From positions 1,267,001 through 1,331,000 of the forward strand of contig JAGKQI010000079.1 of assembly GCA_018806915.1 (NCBI GenBank): DNA of 64,000 nt, given 5' to 3'. Below, piece after piece: positions 22,114-34,272 of the stretch; within the stretch, counting starts at the first letter, position 1; the number at the start of each line of letters is the position of its first letter. The translations under genes and the position numbers were made by a program. The DNA is from Phytophthora colocasiae (taxonomy: Eukaryota > Oomycota > Peronosporomycetes > Peronosporales > Peronosporaceae). The notes under the pieces are model-generated. The model was given only the letters and a program-made list of their open reading frames with translations. It did not search any database and had not been told where the DNA came from.

Positions 22114-25100
22114 ATGGCCAGGCCTATCAAACATTCTGATAGACAGTTTTCAGAGCGTAGTGTAGCTGCAACTCTTTGCCAGTTACCTGGTTTTCAGAGT
22201 CTCTGGTGTCCCGTCGCACAGTCTGATTCTGTCAGACTCAGAAACTTGAATTTGACTTGCCAAACAGGCGATCATTTTCAAAACTCCGTCCTTTCGCTCA
22301 TGACTGAGGAAACGAACGCTTCTCTGAGCTTAAACGCCCCACCGAATGGGGCGGCAGGCGACGCCACAGGCATTTGTCCTGCTTCGGCAACTGCCAATAT
22401 GTCGCAGGGTGGAGATGTTGGTTCGGCCACATCGCCAGGTGGCAGCCCTAGCGCCCCAGCCCATGCGTCCAAGCCTACAGGTTCACAGGTCGATGGTCCG
22501 ACTGAGGATCTCCCTGGTGATGACATGAACTCGGCCGGTGTTGGTGATCTCTCGCCACCAGTGGTTTCACGTGGGGAATCTCACTCTGAATTCTCTGAGG
22601 GGACTCCTGGTGTCTTCAGACCGCGAGCTTTAGGTGCCCCACGGCTTTTGTCCACGGAGGAGGTCGATCGGCTATTTCGTCAGGGTTTGGTGAACGGCTA
22701 CAGGAAACCAAGTCACGGCATTGGGGGACTCTGATGTTCCCCAGAATTATGTCGCTCCCATTGTCAAACCAGAGGGACGTGCTTTTCTGGTGAGTACTCC
22801 TGCACGAGCTGAAGACTTCAGAAGAGGGCGCCACATAGCGAACGCGTACGGTGGCCCCTGTGTACTCGTGGGTTACGAGGCACTCACTGATGAAGACCTC
22901 CGGGAGCTGGAGCGGGTGATCCCAAGCTTCGATCCTGACGAAGTTGTGTCTCCGTGTGCTCAGACTCCAGACGTGCGTACTCTGGATGCTCTGACGTCGT
23001 CTGTGGAGGTTCGCAGGGAGCTGGGGTCTCTGGTTTCTCACGTCTCCCCTACTCGACTTGCTGAAAAAGTTTTTCGGACGGCTGGATGCTTGAAACTTAT
23101 GACTGCTGCTCACCGCCGCCTTCGGGAACGCGTTGGTTCTCAGAACGGCGTAGCCTTGATCGATGCTGCAGCAGCGCGCTCTGAGTGCGAAGAAATCAAG
23201 TGCGAGTGGGTACTGCATTGCCAATACTGGAAGCACGAGCTTAAGTGTGCTCAGCAAGACGCCGGTGTGGTAGAAGAACGCATGGCTTCGGAGATTCAAG
23301 ATCTCAAGGCTCACTACCAGGACCAAGTGGAAGATCTGAAGTCGGACAAGGCAGCTCTGAAGTCCCAAGTTGCTGATCTTCAGGCGCAGGTCTCGATCCT
23401 GAAGTCGCGTCCCGAAGTCAAGCCCACAGATCCATGGGGATTCTCAGAGTTCTTACAAGAGAACTCTGAAATCTCTGGTAATTGGGATCGGCTTCATGAC
23501 CTTCTGGTGTCATATCAAGAAGACACTATCGTCCCTGATAACTGGACGACTGTCATCAATGTGACAGCCTTGGACGCGCGGAAGAAGCCCGTTCCTGATT
23601 TCAAGAAACGGCTTTCTGATGAGCGAGCTCGTCAGGCTGCTGAGAAGGCTGCGAAGGCCACCAGAGTTCTGGATCTCATCCGTCCAAGTGCTGAAGCCTC
23701 CGAGTCCAAGAGCGAGAGTCCACGGTATCTGTCATATCCACCGAAGCCCCAGATTCTGAAATCATCTCCGAAGTGGCCGTTCAAGTGGGACCTCAAAAAT
23801 TTGCAGCGTCGCCCGTCCGGACACAAGCCCGTTGAAGACTCGGCGCTTCCGGCGAATGCGGGTTCCAAGGTGGCAAAGTCGGAGGTCCACAAGAGGCTTC
23901 CTGGTGACGTGGTCTGGAAGGAAGTTCGGCCCGATCTCCGCCAAGCCCTGCTGTCTGGGATCAAGTATGATAAAGCCATGGAGTGGTTAGCGTCGGACAA
24001 AGAGGCTCACAGTCTCTTTAGCAGTCCTGTTCTCATTCAGATGTTGGTGAGTCTGGTATTTTCTCGTCGCCTGGATTCCACTCTTTGGGCCAAGTACGTC
24101 CCCGAAGTGTACTACCAGATGGCCGACGAGGTGGTGGATCGTCACATCTCAGCTGGTACCGAGCCTGCGGCCTGGGGTGATCTGGATGGTCACGTGAATT
24201 ATCCAGAAAGTGACGTCGAGTCCACTGCCGATGACCCCAAGGACGACCCTGATTACAAAGATTCTGGTGCGGTCGAGTCTGGAGACGAAGATGACGACGA
24301 GAGCTCTGGTGACGGTGCGTCTGACGACAGCGATTCCGAGAGCGACAAGTCTGAAGACAAGAAGTCTCAAGACAAGAAGTCTGGGAACAAGAACTCTGGG
24401 GGCAAGAAGTCCGGGAGCAAGAAGGCTGGAGACAAGAAGTCCGATGACCACCCGCGTCCTGGTTCCAAGCGTCCCCGGGACTCTGATGACGACTCGGACT
24501 CTGATGATGGACCCATCATCCCCACCAAGAAGTCTAAGAGAAGTATCGCATCCGTAAAGGCCCATACCAGTCCCAAGTCTCGTCCGAAATCCACCAGTGG
24601 AAGTAGATCGAAGTCCAAAAGTTCTTCTGGGAAAGCGCGTAGTCTGGTGTCCAAGTCTTACAACTCCCTGACGGTCAAGGAGCTCCAGGTGGTGGAAACA
24701 CCAGACTGTGAGGCATCCTCCTGGTTGTACTATGGTATCAGGGTACAACGAGTGAGCTCTACCAAGACCACCACTGGCCAGACATTGGGTTTCCCAGACT
24801 ACGAGGTGCACAAACACTCATGTGCCATCCTCAAGAAGCGCTGGGACTCTGAGCGGTATTGTGCAGTCCTCCGCAAGAAGCGCGCCCCTTGGAAAGTCAT
24901 GTTCGACAACCGATTCTCAGAGTTTTACTTCCACAAGCGGGAGGAACTGGGGCCCATGGTGTTGGCTGACGTGGAAGACATCGTGCGCAGCATGAAGAAG
25001 CATGCTCAAGCCTTCTGGGAGCGTACTCATTGGGTAACTATGGACGTTGAAGCTGACGACAAGTCTGCGGAGCTTCACAAGTACCGGGCCATGCGTCGTG

Positions 25101-25435
25101 GTGCCATGATTCGTCAACACAATGCTCTCATCCGTAAGGTCTTGAAGCACAAGGATTTTCCAGTGTCGATACACTCAGAGCCCGGCATCTGGGTGGTTCC
25201 TGACAAGTCCTGTCCCTGGATCTGGCAAGATCCCAGAGTCGCAGAGCTCGGGGGTCCCAAGTGTCTGAGTCTGGAGACGCAACTGGGTGACTTGGATGCT
25301 GTTGACCCTGTTCGGATGCAATGGGCCACGGTAAATGTGGACGGAGAGTGGCTCCAGTACGTCCCTGCTGATATCAAGAAGGACTTGCTGACACCTACGG
25401 AGCGATCTGAGAACCCGATCTCTCTTCGCTATTGA
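22114..25435 (+). pseudogene. Antisense ORF (aORF), near full length, one frameshift
   Basis: It is about 1,100 residues in two frames, 22114-22734 and 22721-25435 (904 codons), joined by an indel near 22695. In order: leader of 60-odd residues with an alternative Met at 22300; Ser/Gly/Pro-rich segment; ordered region (STEEVDRLF, FLVSTPARAEDFRRGR, LRELERVIPSFDP, RLAEKVFRTAGCLKLM); coiled coil (SEIQDLKAHYQDQVEDLK and following heptads); helical region (DLRQALLSGIKYDKAMEWL, LIQMLVSLVFSRRL); long Asp/Ser/Lys stretch with repeated DKKSxxKK blocks and an NLS-like KRPRDSDDD; and an ordered C-terminus of about 240 residues (SSWLYYGIRVQRVSST, NRFSEFYFHKREELGP). I recognise no domain. Divergence from the D copy is mostly synonymous, which supports coding function. 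It starts 56 bp from the LTR and converges on pol. Confidence 0.8.
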
Positions 25436-25781
25436 GGCTCAGATGTCCATCACGGTGCCCACGGGAAGACTGCACCTCGAGAAGCCAAATAGCTGTCTGC
25501 ATTTGTGACGTAAACCCCCGGCCTCAGTGTAGCTTCCTAATCCCTTAATCCTTCAATATCATTCCACTTAATCACATTTCTTCTCATCATCTCATTGTTC
25601 ATAACCTCGTATCCTTCAGCACTTAATTCTTCACAAATTCACTTCCACATTCACATTTACACAGTCGTTTTTATATAGGCAGTAACATGGTCGATCACAT
25701 ATCCAAACACACGAATTTCAGGAATAGGCCTCTGAAAAACATGAACTCAGACTACCATTATCTGAAAGTCAGCTTCAGATA
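25436..25781. other. Convergent spacer between antisense ORF and pol, element C
   Basis: This AT-rich spacer lies between the 3' ends of the two converging genes. On the sense (minus) strand it holds TATATAAAAACGACTGTG followed by GTGAATGTGAATGTGGAAG. No ORF is evident. From 25479 onward it appears identical to the inverse of 33927-34229. Both transcripts must end in or near it, so overlapping 3' ends are possible. Confidence 0.6.
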
Positions 25782-26075
25782 TCAGACTTCCAGATGTGTT
25801 CTCAGAGTCATTAGACTCTGGGGATCGTCTCCAGCCTGCTTTGCCTGAAAACGAGCTCGTGCTCGTACACTCTGGTTGAATTCGTAAAGTAATGCCCCAC
25901 AGTTCAACTTCGATAACGGTAACCACTCAGTTTCATCGTAACCTTTCCACTTAACCAGATATTCGCGTAGGCGTTTAGACGTCCTGGTACGCTTGCTCCA
26001 GCGGGTGCCCAGAATTTTCTCCACTTCGTACTCGTCATTCTCGACGTCAGGTTCCCAACTATCTTCTGGTAACAA
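25782..26075 (-). pseudogene. Chromodomain of element C pol
   Basis: This encodes 97 residues: LLPEDSWEPDVENDEYEVEK, then REYLVKWKGYDETEWLPLSK and CGALLYEF. It is a typical retrotransposon chromodomain with the cage aromatics Y, W and Y. A deletion just upstream (after AELQIP, near 26083) puts it out of frame with integrase. The same deletion is present in element D. Confidence 0.85.
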
Positions 26076-26082
26076 GGCAGCG

Positions 26083-27540
26083 TCAAAGTGGAATCTGAAG
26101 CTCTGCTGTTGGTCGTCTGGGAAACAGGGCTCTGGGCTTCAGACGGCTCACATGTACCCAGGGGTTCACGCGATAGCCGGTATCTTCAACCTTGAGTCGC
26201 ACTCTGAAATCGTCCAGCATTTCCTCGATCCTGAAAGGTCCGTGCCACATGTGCGCCAGGTTTTTGCTCAATCCCGTTTGTACCTTAGGGATGTAGAGCC
26301 ATACGGCGTCGCCTATAGCAAAGCCTGATTTCAGACGCTCTAATAACTCATTCCACTTTCTGGTTTGTTCTTCAGACCGATTACGTTTTGCCTTCTTCTG
26401 GAGATCTTCGGCACATGCCAAAGCATAACTATAATCTCGTTGCATCTTCCTTCTCCACTCGTAAGCAGTTCGCTCCTGAGTCGTCGACGGCTTGGGTCCA
26501 AGCATAGTGGACACCGTCCCGTGAGCATCCCAACCATGTACCAGGTAGAAAGGCGTTTCTAGACGGGTGGCGTCGAATGACGTATTCAGGGCGAACATCA
26601 GATGTTCAGCATGATCATCCCAGTCACTTTGATCAGCTGCAGAGATATATGCCTTAATCGCGCGCACCACAGTCTGTACTGATCGGTCTTGCTGGCCGTT
26701 GGCTTGAGGCCGGTACCCTAGAGTAGCTCGTTGTCTGCCACCCAAAAGTTCCCTGAAACACTTGAACACCTCACTCATAAAGCGAGGGTCTTGATCACGA
26801 CGAATCAGAGAGCTAGCTCCAAAGTTTCTGAAAACGCATTCCTCATAGGCCTCTGCTACATCCTGAGCAGTGGTAACACTCATCGACTTGCACATCACGT
26901 ATCCTGAAAACATATCCTGGAACAGCAAGAGAAATGTGTTTCCACGGGCCGATTTCGGCATGTGTGTCACAAAATCCATAGACACTACTTCAATCGGCCG
27001 GCTGGGCTCGATATTCCCAGGTGACGGTCCAGGATTTGGGGGTCGCCCCTTGCCACTGGCACAGTCCACACATTCCTTCACGAATCTCTCCACATCGGCA
27101 TACATGCCCAACCAGTAAAACTCCGAACTCAGCTTCTCAAAGGTTCTCTTAATCCCCTGATGTCCACCTTGGTAATCTTCATGAGCATAGTGCAACAAGT
27201 CTGGATACAAGTCTCTGGGAACTACCAGTCTGAGTTCGTCAATATTGTCCCGGGGCCGCTCTTGAGTAGCGCGACTCAGGCGATAAAGCACATCTCTAGA
27301 ATCCAGAACGAAGTCCTCAGCAACTCTGGCAAGTTTCCTGACTCGGGGTCGTGGTAAACCTCCCACGTCGCCTTTCAGAAACTTCATGAGCTCAACCAAG
27401 TACGGATCCTGACTCTGATGCGCCTTAATCCGTCGCCAGCGTTCTGCCTGGAACTCCAAAGGCCCCAAAGGTTCTCGTTCGTCATCATCCTCAGGCGGAT
27501 TAGCGTCAGGCGGAGCTTGGGCACGGGTTACGGCAACCAA
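26083..27540 (-). pseudogene. Integrase of element C
   Basis: The open frame covers the HHCC finger (HYAHEDYQGGHQG, CVDC), the core (MDFV, RRDQDPRF, then NGQQDRSVQT) and the GPY/F-like module (HMWHGPFRI). The third catalytic residue is Asp instead of Glu, which should abolish or cripple strand transfer. The frame ends at 26083 because of the deletion before the chromodomain. Confidence 0.87.
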
Positions 27541-28745
27541 TATTCTGGCTGATCGAGGCAGGGGTGCGGATCAGAAACATCCTCAGATTCTGGTGACACA
27601 TTATGATTTTCAGAGTCTGGTATCTTCGACTCTTGAACTTTCATGGTCGGGACTGAGCGAGGCTTCATCAGTTTCTCTTGAACCTCGGATACTAGCTGCA
27701 GGTGCATAAGTTCATCATCATCTTGTACCCGCCAAGCTTCCCCAAGGGTCAAAGTCTTCGAGGTCAGATAATCCGCCGCTTGGTTGAACTCGCGTTTCAC
27801 GTGCACCAACTTCAGAGTCTGAAACTTGGTTTTCAGAGACTCAAATTCGGCTAACCTCCGTTGCAAGTTGGGCTGATTGCAGTTGATCAATCCCTAAGCC
27901 TGCTGTATCGCGATGCGTGAGTCTCCCACAACCACTAGCTTCTGTATTCCGTGGTCGAGCGCCATCTTCAGACCATAATTCAGGCCACAGCATTTTGAGT
28001 CATTCACCGTGACATCCGTCAGGAGAAACCCTCGGGCTTCCAGAACGCTCCCTCCGGGAGTTTCCAGAGTATACACCCACAGCTTCCCAAACGAGTAGAC
28101 GTCTTTGCGGCACCGTCGAAACTCAGAATATAGCCCTGATAATCTGCTTCCAGCATTTCCACACTGATAGGAACTGGCGGCTTGACTCGCCCCTTGACTG
28201 GGATCAGATTTTCAGAGACTTCGTCCAGATGCTCCCTGGGGGTAATGCCTGCGCCGAGTATAGCTGGGAGTCCATCTTCATCACGCTGAATCCGGCGAAT
28301 CTCCAAGTTCCACTGCGACAGCTTCAGACCCCACTTGACGTTTCTGCCGTCGGTGGAACTCGATGTTAGCAACCATTTCAGAACAGAGTATCTAGTATAG
28401 ACCACAATCACTGGACTTGACTCCACCAGAGCTCTGAAGTTCTCCAAAAGTCTGAGGATCGCGATCACCTCCTTCTCAGCGATATGATACCTGAGTTCGG
28501 CATCATTCAGGACACGACCTGTGAACCGGACCGGGTGAATTATTCCCTCGTATTCTTGTCCCAAAACTGCCGAAGCAGCCCAAGTGTTCGCGTGCGGAAT
28601 GACAACAAACGGTCTGGTTCGGTCTGGGTGTCTGAGTAGTGGAGTAGAGACTATCTTGCGTTTCAGAATCTCGAATGCCTCTTTCGCACGAGTCAGGTCT
28701 CGTCCAGCACGAATCTGCTCGTCCGTCAGCTCGTAGAGTGTAGCA
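27528..28745 (-). pseudogene. RNase H domains of element C
   Basis: The tether RNase H lies in the frame 29131-28019 (VVIPHANTWAASAVLG, HIAEKEVIAILRLLENF). The second RNase H begins at ILSFDGAAKTS and is broken by a frameshift near 28050 and by a TAG stop after RIAIQQA at about 27894-27896. Its last part is at 27890-27528 (VHVKREFNQAADYLTS). The stop after IQQA is shared with elements E and F but not A. Confidence 0.8.
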
Positions 28746-29880
28746 GCGATAACTGGTAAATCCTCAATAAACTTGTTGTAATAATTGAGGCTTCCCATGA
28801 AACTCTGAACTCCCGTCAGCGTAGACGGAAATGGCAGCTCTTCAACTCCTTTGACGATCTTGGGTGTTGCCCTCAGACCTTCGGCACTGACTTCGTGGGA
28901 GAGGTACGGTATCGACAACTTCCCAAAATCGCTCTTGGGCAAACTCACAGAAATGTTCCAGTAACGAAGTCTGAAAAGCAGGGCATTCAAGTCGTCACAC
29001 AGTTGGTCCCAAGTTGGTGCTCCATGTGCATTGTCGTCGATATAGGAACTCCTCCCCAGGACTGGGCCCATGCATGTGGGAACGGGAATATTCCTCTGAA
29101 AGACGGTCATCTGACTTGTGATTGCTGGCATCTCTGAAACCGGTGCATGGTTCTCAGAGTCCGAAATATGTTTTTCAGAGTTCTGAGGCTGGAGTTGCAG
29201 AAATTCCAGAACCTCCGCATCAACTTCAGCTTCTTCCTCTAGTGTGTCTCACGAAACCCCACAGGCAATTATCCAACATAGCTTGATACACCAGAGGGGC
29301 ATTTTTCAGACCGAACGGCATTCTCACCCACTGAAAGTGTCCAAACGGGCAAATGAAAGCTGATATCAGTCGCGCACGCTCTGTCATCCTGATCGCCCAT
29401 ATCCAGGCTCATGAACCACATAGTAGCCTCAAAACCAACCAGGAGGTCGTCAATAAGAGGCAGAGGGTAACGCGATAGTCGAATAAAGCCATTCACAATG
29501 CGATAGTCGATACACATTCTTATGTCAACACCATTCTTCTTTAGAACGATCACGATAGGAGATGCCCATGGGGAGTTGGAGTACTCGATCAAACCAGTTT
29601 CCAGAAGTTTCTTGAGAAGCTCGTACACCTTCAACATGAGATGAGGAGCGACGGATCTCGGACGTTGAGCCACCGGTTTGGCATCTCCCACATCCAGATC
29701 ACAGACCACGCCCCTTGCTGGTGCGGGCGCCGCATTACCGTCTCCCAGGAATATTTTCCTGTGGCGTTTCAGAATGTCACGCAGTTTCCTTTCCATTTCT
29801 GGAGTCGTCTTTCCCGGTTCTCCAACATCGGCGCTATCGATAGCACACTCTGGTGTCAACTCTTCCAGCTCAGGCAACAT
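28746..29880 (-). pseudogene. Reverse transcriptase of element C
   Basis: Motifs present are VAQRPRSVAPHLM, SPWASPIVIVLKKNGVD, CIDYR, SSYIDDNAHG and FMGSLNYYNKFIEDL. A deletion of about 14 bp near 29398 removes the ASGFW part of LDMASGFW, and further indels near 29240 break the frame before the YIDD site. In the usual motif the residue after YIDD is Ile; here it is Asn. Confidence 0.85.
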
Positions 29881-29919
29881 GACCAGTTGGTCGCGTAATT
29901 GAGCGAGGAGTTCCGTGCC

Positions 29920-31476
29920 TTATCGCATGTATACACCTGGCTCCAGGTCTAATTCTTCATTAGAAACGTTCATACACCGCTCGTATTCCACTCGTAACTT
30001 TTCCACAGGCGTTCCAGGCATCCCCTGAATGGGAATATCCCAGGATTCATCCATTAGGTCGAAATCGTCCGCGGGTAACTCAGGGGTCTGAGAGTCACCT
30101 AATAGACACTCAGGCTTTGAGTCAAGGACGACACCGGCAATAACAACGGACGAGTCACCAGGGTCTGTATGTGGAGTACTTTCAGAGGATGTTTCCAAAT
30201 CTCTGGTATCTGTACTGATGTCCGCACTTCCCGCTGATTCGCCGTGGCAGCCATCTTCCGTCTGGGTGAATGCATCCAGGGCGAAGCGTACTCGTTTCAC
30301 GGTCGGTGGTGACTCTGGTTTCACGAACTGCACTCGAGCGTTATCGAACCTTGGACGTTGCAGTATTTCAGTCGGCCATGGGTAGTCTGGGTGGTCTACA
30401 CACGGGAGTTGCGGCATCAAGGCCTCCAACTCCGCCTCTCTCTTCATACGTTTCTTAGTCTCTGGTGACGGGGTGTTTTCCAGAATCAGAACTTCCCAGT
30501 CACGATAAGCAGCGGAACCTGGACGCACGAAACGTCCATGCCTTGGGAAGAAACCATATTCCACGATCCTCGCGACATCAGAGAGTTCATTGACCCACGT
30601 GTTCTTATCAGAGATATTTACCACGCGAACGGCCACAGGCCAAGATCGAGCCGCATAGATCAGCTGGGTAACCCAGCGATCACCGCGTCCGGCCCACACA
30701 ACTTCCCTTTGGGGGTTCGTTGGTCCATAGTCAATTCGGACAATGAACTCCTCACCCGGACTCAGAAGGACAGCCTCGCTTGGTCTAACCGACCTGTTAC
30801 GACCAATGTGATCACCAGGTTCCCAATTACACATCATCACCACTACCTCGTCTGGTAACGACACCAGACCTTCACGAGCGCTAATTCTCACTCCGGCAGC
30901 AAACATAAAACTCATTCCCAAAAGCACATCAATTCCTTCACCGATATTCGCGACCCAAACATCCACAATATATACCACCCTTGGCCCAAGTGTCAACTTG
31001 ATTTCAGCGCTGGCACCGATATATGTTGGAACACCACCCATCCCCGACACCTTGGTCTGCTTGTGCGACTTAAGTCTGAGTCCGAGCTTACGCGCAAAGT
31101 CGTAACTCAGAATATTTATGGTCGCACCAGTGTCCAAGAGAATCTTGGTCCGATGGTCATTCACAGCACCATACACCATCACCACATCCCTCTTCGACCG
31201 ATCAGGGTAGTTGTCCTCCCACCAGCCATAACACTCGCCATCCTTCAACCTGAACGACACTGTGTCGTCTGATGTCGGGTCGGTGTCTTCAACGATCTCA
31301 GGTAACTTGTTCCCTGAGTTTCCAGAAGGTATGGTCGATTCTTGGGCAAAAGTAGTCATGCATTGTTGAGTGTTATCTTGAGTCTTTCTAAGCTCTGGTC
31401 CTACACACACTAGAACACACAACTCTGGGGTAACGCCATGCCCGGCGCGTTTCGGATCCCCATCCGACGGGCACAT
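29920..31476 (-). pseudogene. Protease and linker of element C pol
   Basis: The ATG at 31476 overlaps the gag2 stop (TAATG), giving MCPSDGDPKRAG. The catalytic LLDTGATINIL and distal DVLLGMSF are present. A GAA to TAA change ends the frame at 29920 (after LEPGVYMR), upstream of the RT. Confidence 0.86.
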
Positions 31477-32182
31477 TAGTTTAACGGCTTCCCAGAGTCT
31501 GCCTCATCACCCAGGAGTTTCTCCCGTAGGTGATTCGGCATGTCCTTGAGTGCGCCTTGTCGAGCGAGTTGCTTGAGTGCTTCCAGAGTTTTCAGATCTT
31601 CACAGGGTTTTTCAGGGTGCACTCTTCCACATACCTCGCAGGGTGGCATCCGACACATTCGACTCGGGTGTCCTTTTTCCTGACAGCGGTCACACGTGAC
31701 GTCTCTCCAGCAATCTTCCTCTGAGTGTCCTGAGCGTTGACACTTTTCACAGAACTTGTTCCAGTAGCCACTATTCTCGTGACGCCTGGCGATCCAGACG
31801 GGGACTGGGGCGGCGGACGCCATCCCATGTTATCCATCACTCGATATACTTCATTCGTCAGAGTCTGCGTCCAATCTGTACTTGGTGGTGACTTTGAATT
31901 GTTCGAAGATGCATGCGCAGTACTTTCATCACGGGTAGACTCTGAAGTCGCACTCGGAGTTCTGGAATCACCAGTCTGATCTCTGGTATCCTGATTGGAT
32001 TTCAGAGATTCCTTGTGATTTTCAGAGTTTTCAGAATCGTAATCTTCAGAGTCCACGTCTCTCGCGACGTAAGTCCGATGCACACGCTTGGGCTTGAACT
32101 GTCCTCGTGGAATATTATCAGCCCGGAAATCTCGAGACTTGGCAGGAGTCATTTCTTGGTCACCAGTTCGCCACACATCTTC
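31476..32182 (-). pseudogene. gag2 C-terminal portion of element C
   Basis: The sequence enters at EDVWRTGDQEMTPAKSRD (32182) and continues through the acidic hinge to the three knuckles (CEKCQRSGHSEEDC, CDRCQEKGHPSRMC, CEVCGRVHPEKPC), stopping at 31476. A deletion near 31790 shifts the frame between hinge and knuckles. The N-terminal gag domain is lost at the junction with element D. Confidence 0.82.
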
Positions 32183-33625
32183 CGTGCCCAAGCTCCGCTT
32201 GATGCTAATCCGCCTGAGGACGATGATGAACGAGAACCTTTGGGGCCTTTGGAGTTCCAGGCAGAACGCTGGCGACGGATTAAGGCGCATCAGAGCCAGG
32301 ATCCGTACTTGGTTGAGCTCATGAAGTTTCTGAAGGGCGACGTGGGAGATTTACCACGACCCCGAGTCAGGAAACTCGCCAGAGTTGCCGAAGATTTCGT
32401 TCTGGATTCTAGAAACGTGCTGTATCGCCTAAGCCGCGCCACTCGAGAACGGCCCCGGGACAATATTGACGAACTCAGGCTGGTGGTTCCCAGAGACTTG
32501 CATTCAGACTTATTACATTACGCTCACGAAGATTACCAAGGTGGACATCAGGGGATTAGGAGAATCTTTGAGATGCTAAGTTCGGACTTTTACTGGTTGG
32601 GTATGTATGTCGATGTGGAGAGATTCGTGAAGGAATGTGTGGACTGTGCCAGTAGCAAGGGGCGACCCCCAAATCCTGGATCTTCACCTGGGAATATAGA
32701 GCCCAGCCGGCCGTTTGAAGTGGTGTCTATGGATTTTGTGACACACATACCGAAATCGGCACGTGGAAACACATTTCTCTTGCTGTTCCAGGATATGTTT
32801 TCAGGATACGTGATGTGCAAGCCGATGAGTGTCACCACTGCTCAAGATGTAGCAGAGGCCTATGAGGAACGCGTTTTCAGAAACTTTGGAGCTAGCTCTC
32901 TGATTCGTCATGATCAAGATCCTCGCTTCATGAGTGAGGTGTTCAAATGTTTCAGAGAGCTTTTGGGCAGCAGACAACGAGCTACTCTAGGATATCGACC
33001 CCAAGCCAATGGCCAGCAGGAGCGATCAGTACAAACTGTGGTGCGCGCAATTAAGGCATATATCTCTGCAGCTGATCAGAGTGACTGGGATGATCACGCT
33101 GAACATCTGATGTTCGCCCTGAATACGTCATTCGACGCCACCCGTCTAGAAACGCCTTTCTACTTGGTACATGGTTGGGATGCTCATGGGACGGTGTCCG
33201 CTATGCTTGGACCCAAGCCGTCAACGACCCAGGAGCGGACCGCTTACGAGTGGAGAAGGAAGATGCAACGAGACTATAGTTATGCTCTGGCATGTGGCGA
33301 AGATCTCCAGAAGAAGGCAAAATGTGATCGGTCTGAAGAACAAACCAGAAAGTGGCACGAGTTATCAGAGCGTCTGAAATCAGGCTTTGCTATAGGCGAC
33401 GCCGTATGGCTCTACATCCCTAAGGTACAAACGGGATTGAGCAGAAAACTGGCGCACATGTGGCACGGACCTTTCAGGATCGATGAAATGCTGGACGATT
33501 TCAGAGTGCGACTAAAGGTTGAAGATACCAGCTATCGCGTAAACCCCTGGGTGCATGTGAGCCGTCTGAAGGCCAGAGCCCTGTTTCCCAGACGACCAAC
33601 AGCAGAGCTTCAGATTCCACTTTGA
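32183..33625 (+). pseudogene. Integrase of element D
   Basis: From the junction onward: HHCC finger (HYAHEDYQGGHQG, CVDC), DDE core (MDFV, RHDQDPRF, NGQQERSVQT) and GPY/F-like module (HMWHGPFRI). All catalytic residues are kept. The N-terminal part of pol is missing, and the reading frame instead extends upstream to 32015 through antisense gag of C, giving a chimeric ORF. It ends at 33625 by the deletion before the chromodomain. Confidence 0.86.
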
Positions 33626-33632
33626 CGCTGCC

Positions 33633-33926
33633 TTGTTACCAGAAGATAGTTGGGAACCTGACGTCGAGAATGACGAGTACGAAGTGGAGAAAATTCTGGG
33701 CACCCGCTGGAGCAAGCGTACCAGGACGTCTAAACGCCTACGCGAATATCTGGTTAAGTGGAAAGGTTACGATGAAACTGAGTGGTTACCGTTATCGAAG
33801 TTGAACTGTGGGGCATTACTTTACGAATTCAACCAGAGTGTACGAGCACGAGCTCGTTTTCAGGCAAAGCAGGCTGGAGACGATCCCCAGAGTCTAATGA
33901 CTCTGAGAACACATCTGGAAGTCTGA
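33633..33926 (+). pseudogene. Chromodomain of element D
   Basis: The protein is identical to the chromodomain piece at 26075-25782 (97 residues, EYEVEK, YLVKWKGYDETEWLPL). It is out of frame with the integrase because of the same deletion. Confidence 0.85.
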
Positions 33927-34272
33927 TATCTGAAGCTGACTTTCAGATAATGGTAGTCTGAGTTCATGTTTTTCAGAGGCCTATTCCTGAAATTCGTGTG
34001 TTTGGATATGTGATCGACCATGTTACTGCCTATATAAAAACGACTGTGTAAATGTGAATGTGGAAGTGAATTTGTGAAGAATTAAGTGCTGAAGGATACG
34101 AGGTTATGAACAATGAGATGATGAGAAGAAATGTGATTAAGTGGAATGATATTGAAGGATTAAGGGATTAGGAAGCTACACTGAGGCCGGGGGTTTACGT
34201 CACAAATGCAGACAGCTATTTGGCTTCTCAAAATGCAGCCTTCCCGTGGGTACCATGGTGGACACCTGAGTT
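33927..34272. other. Convergent spacer, element D
   Basis: This is the inverse of the element C spacer, with TATATAAAAACGAC near 34032. It appears identical to C up to 34229 and then diverges (CTC|AAAATGCAG versus GAGGTGCAG). No gene is seen. Confidence 0.6.

Larger units (their letters stand above)
20399..32182 (-). mobile_element. Element C: 3' portion of an A-family element
   Basis: Minus-strand order: gag2 (entering at 32182), protease, RT, RNase H domains, integrase, chromodomain, convergent full-length antisense ORF, polypurine tract and 3' LTR (22058-20399). The 5' LTR, gag1 and the start of gag2 are missing; at 32182/32183 the sequence switches to element D in the opposite orientation. 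Several frameshifts, nonsense codons and a deletion through the RT motif LDMASGFW show it is dead, but the antisense ORF has only one frameshift. Confidence 0.9.

Noticed and set aside
31592..32290. 232-codon ORF on the minus strand
   Set aside because: It starts in antisense integrase of D and runs into gag2 of C, so its N-terminus is a junction artefact.
32015..33625. 536-codon ORF as one gene
   Set aside because: The first 56 codons are antisense of element C gag2 and the remainder is element D integrase, so it is a product of the junction.
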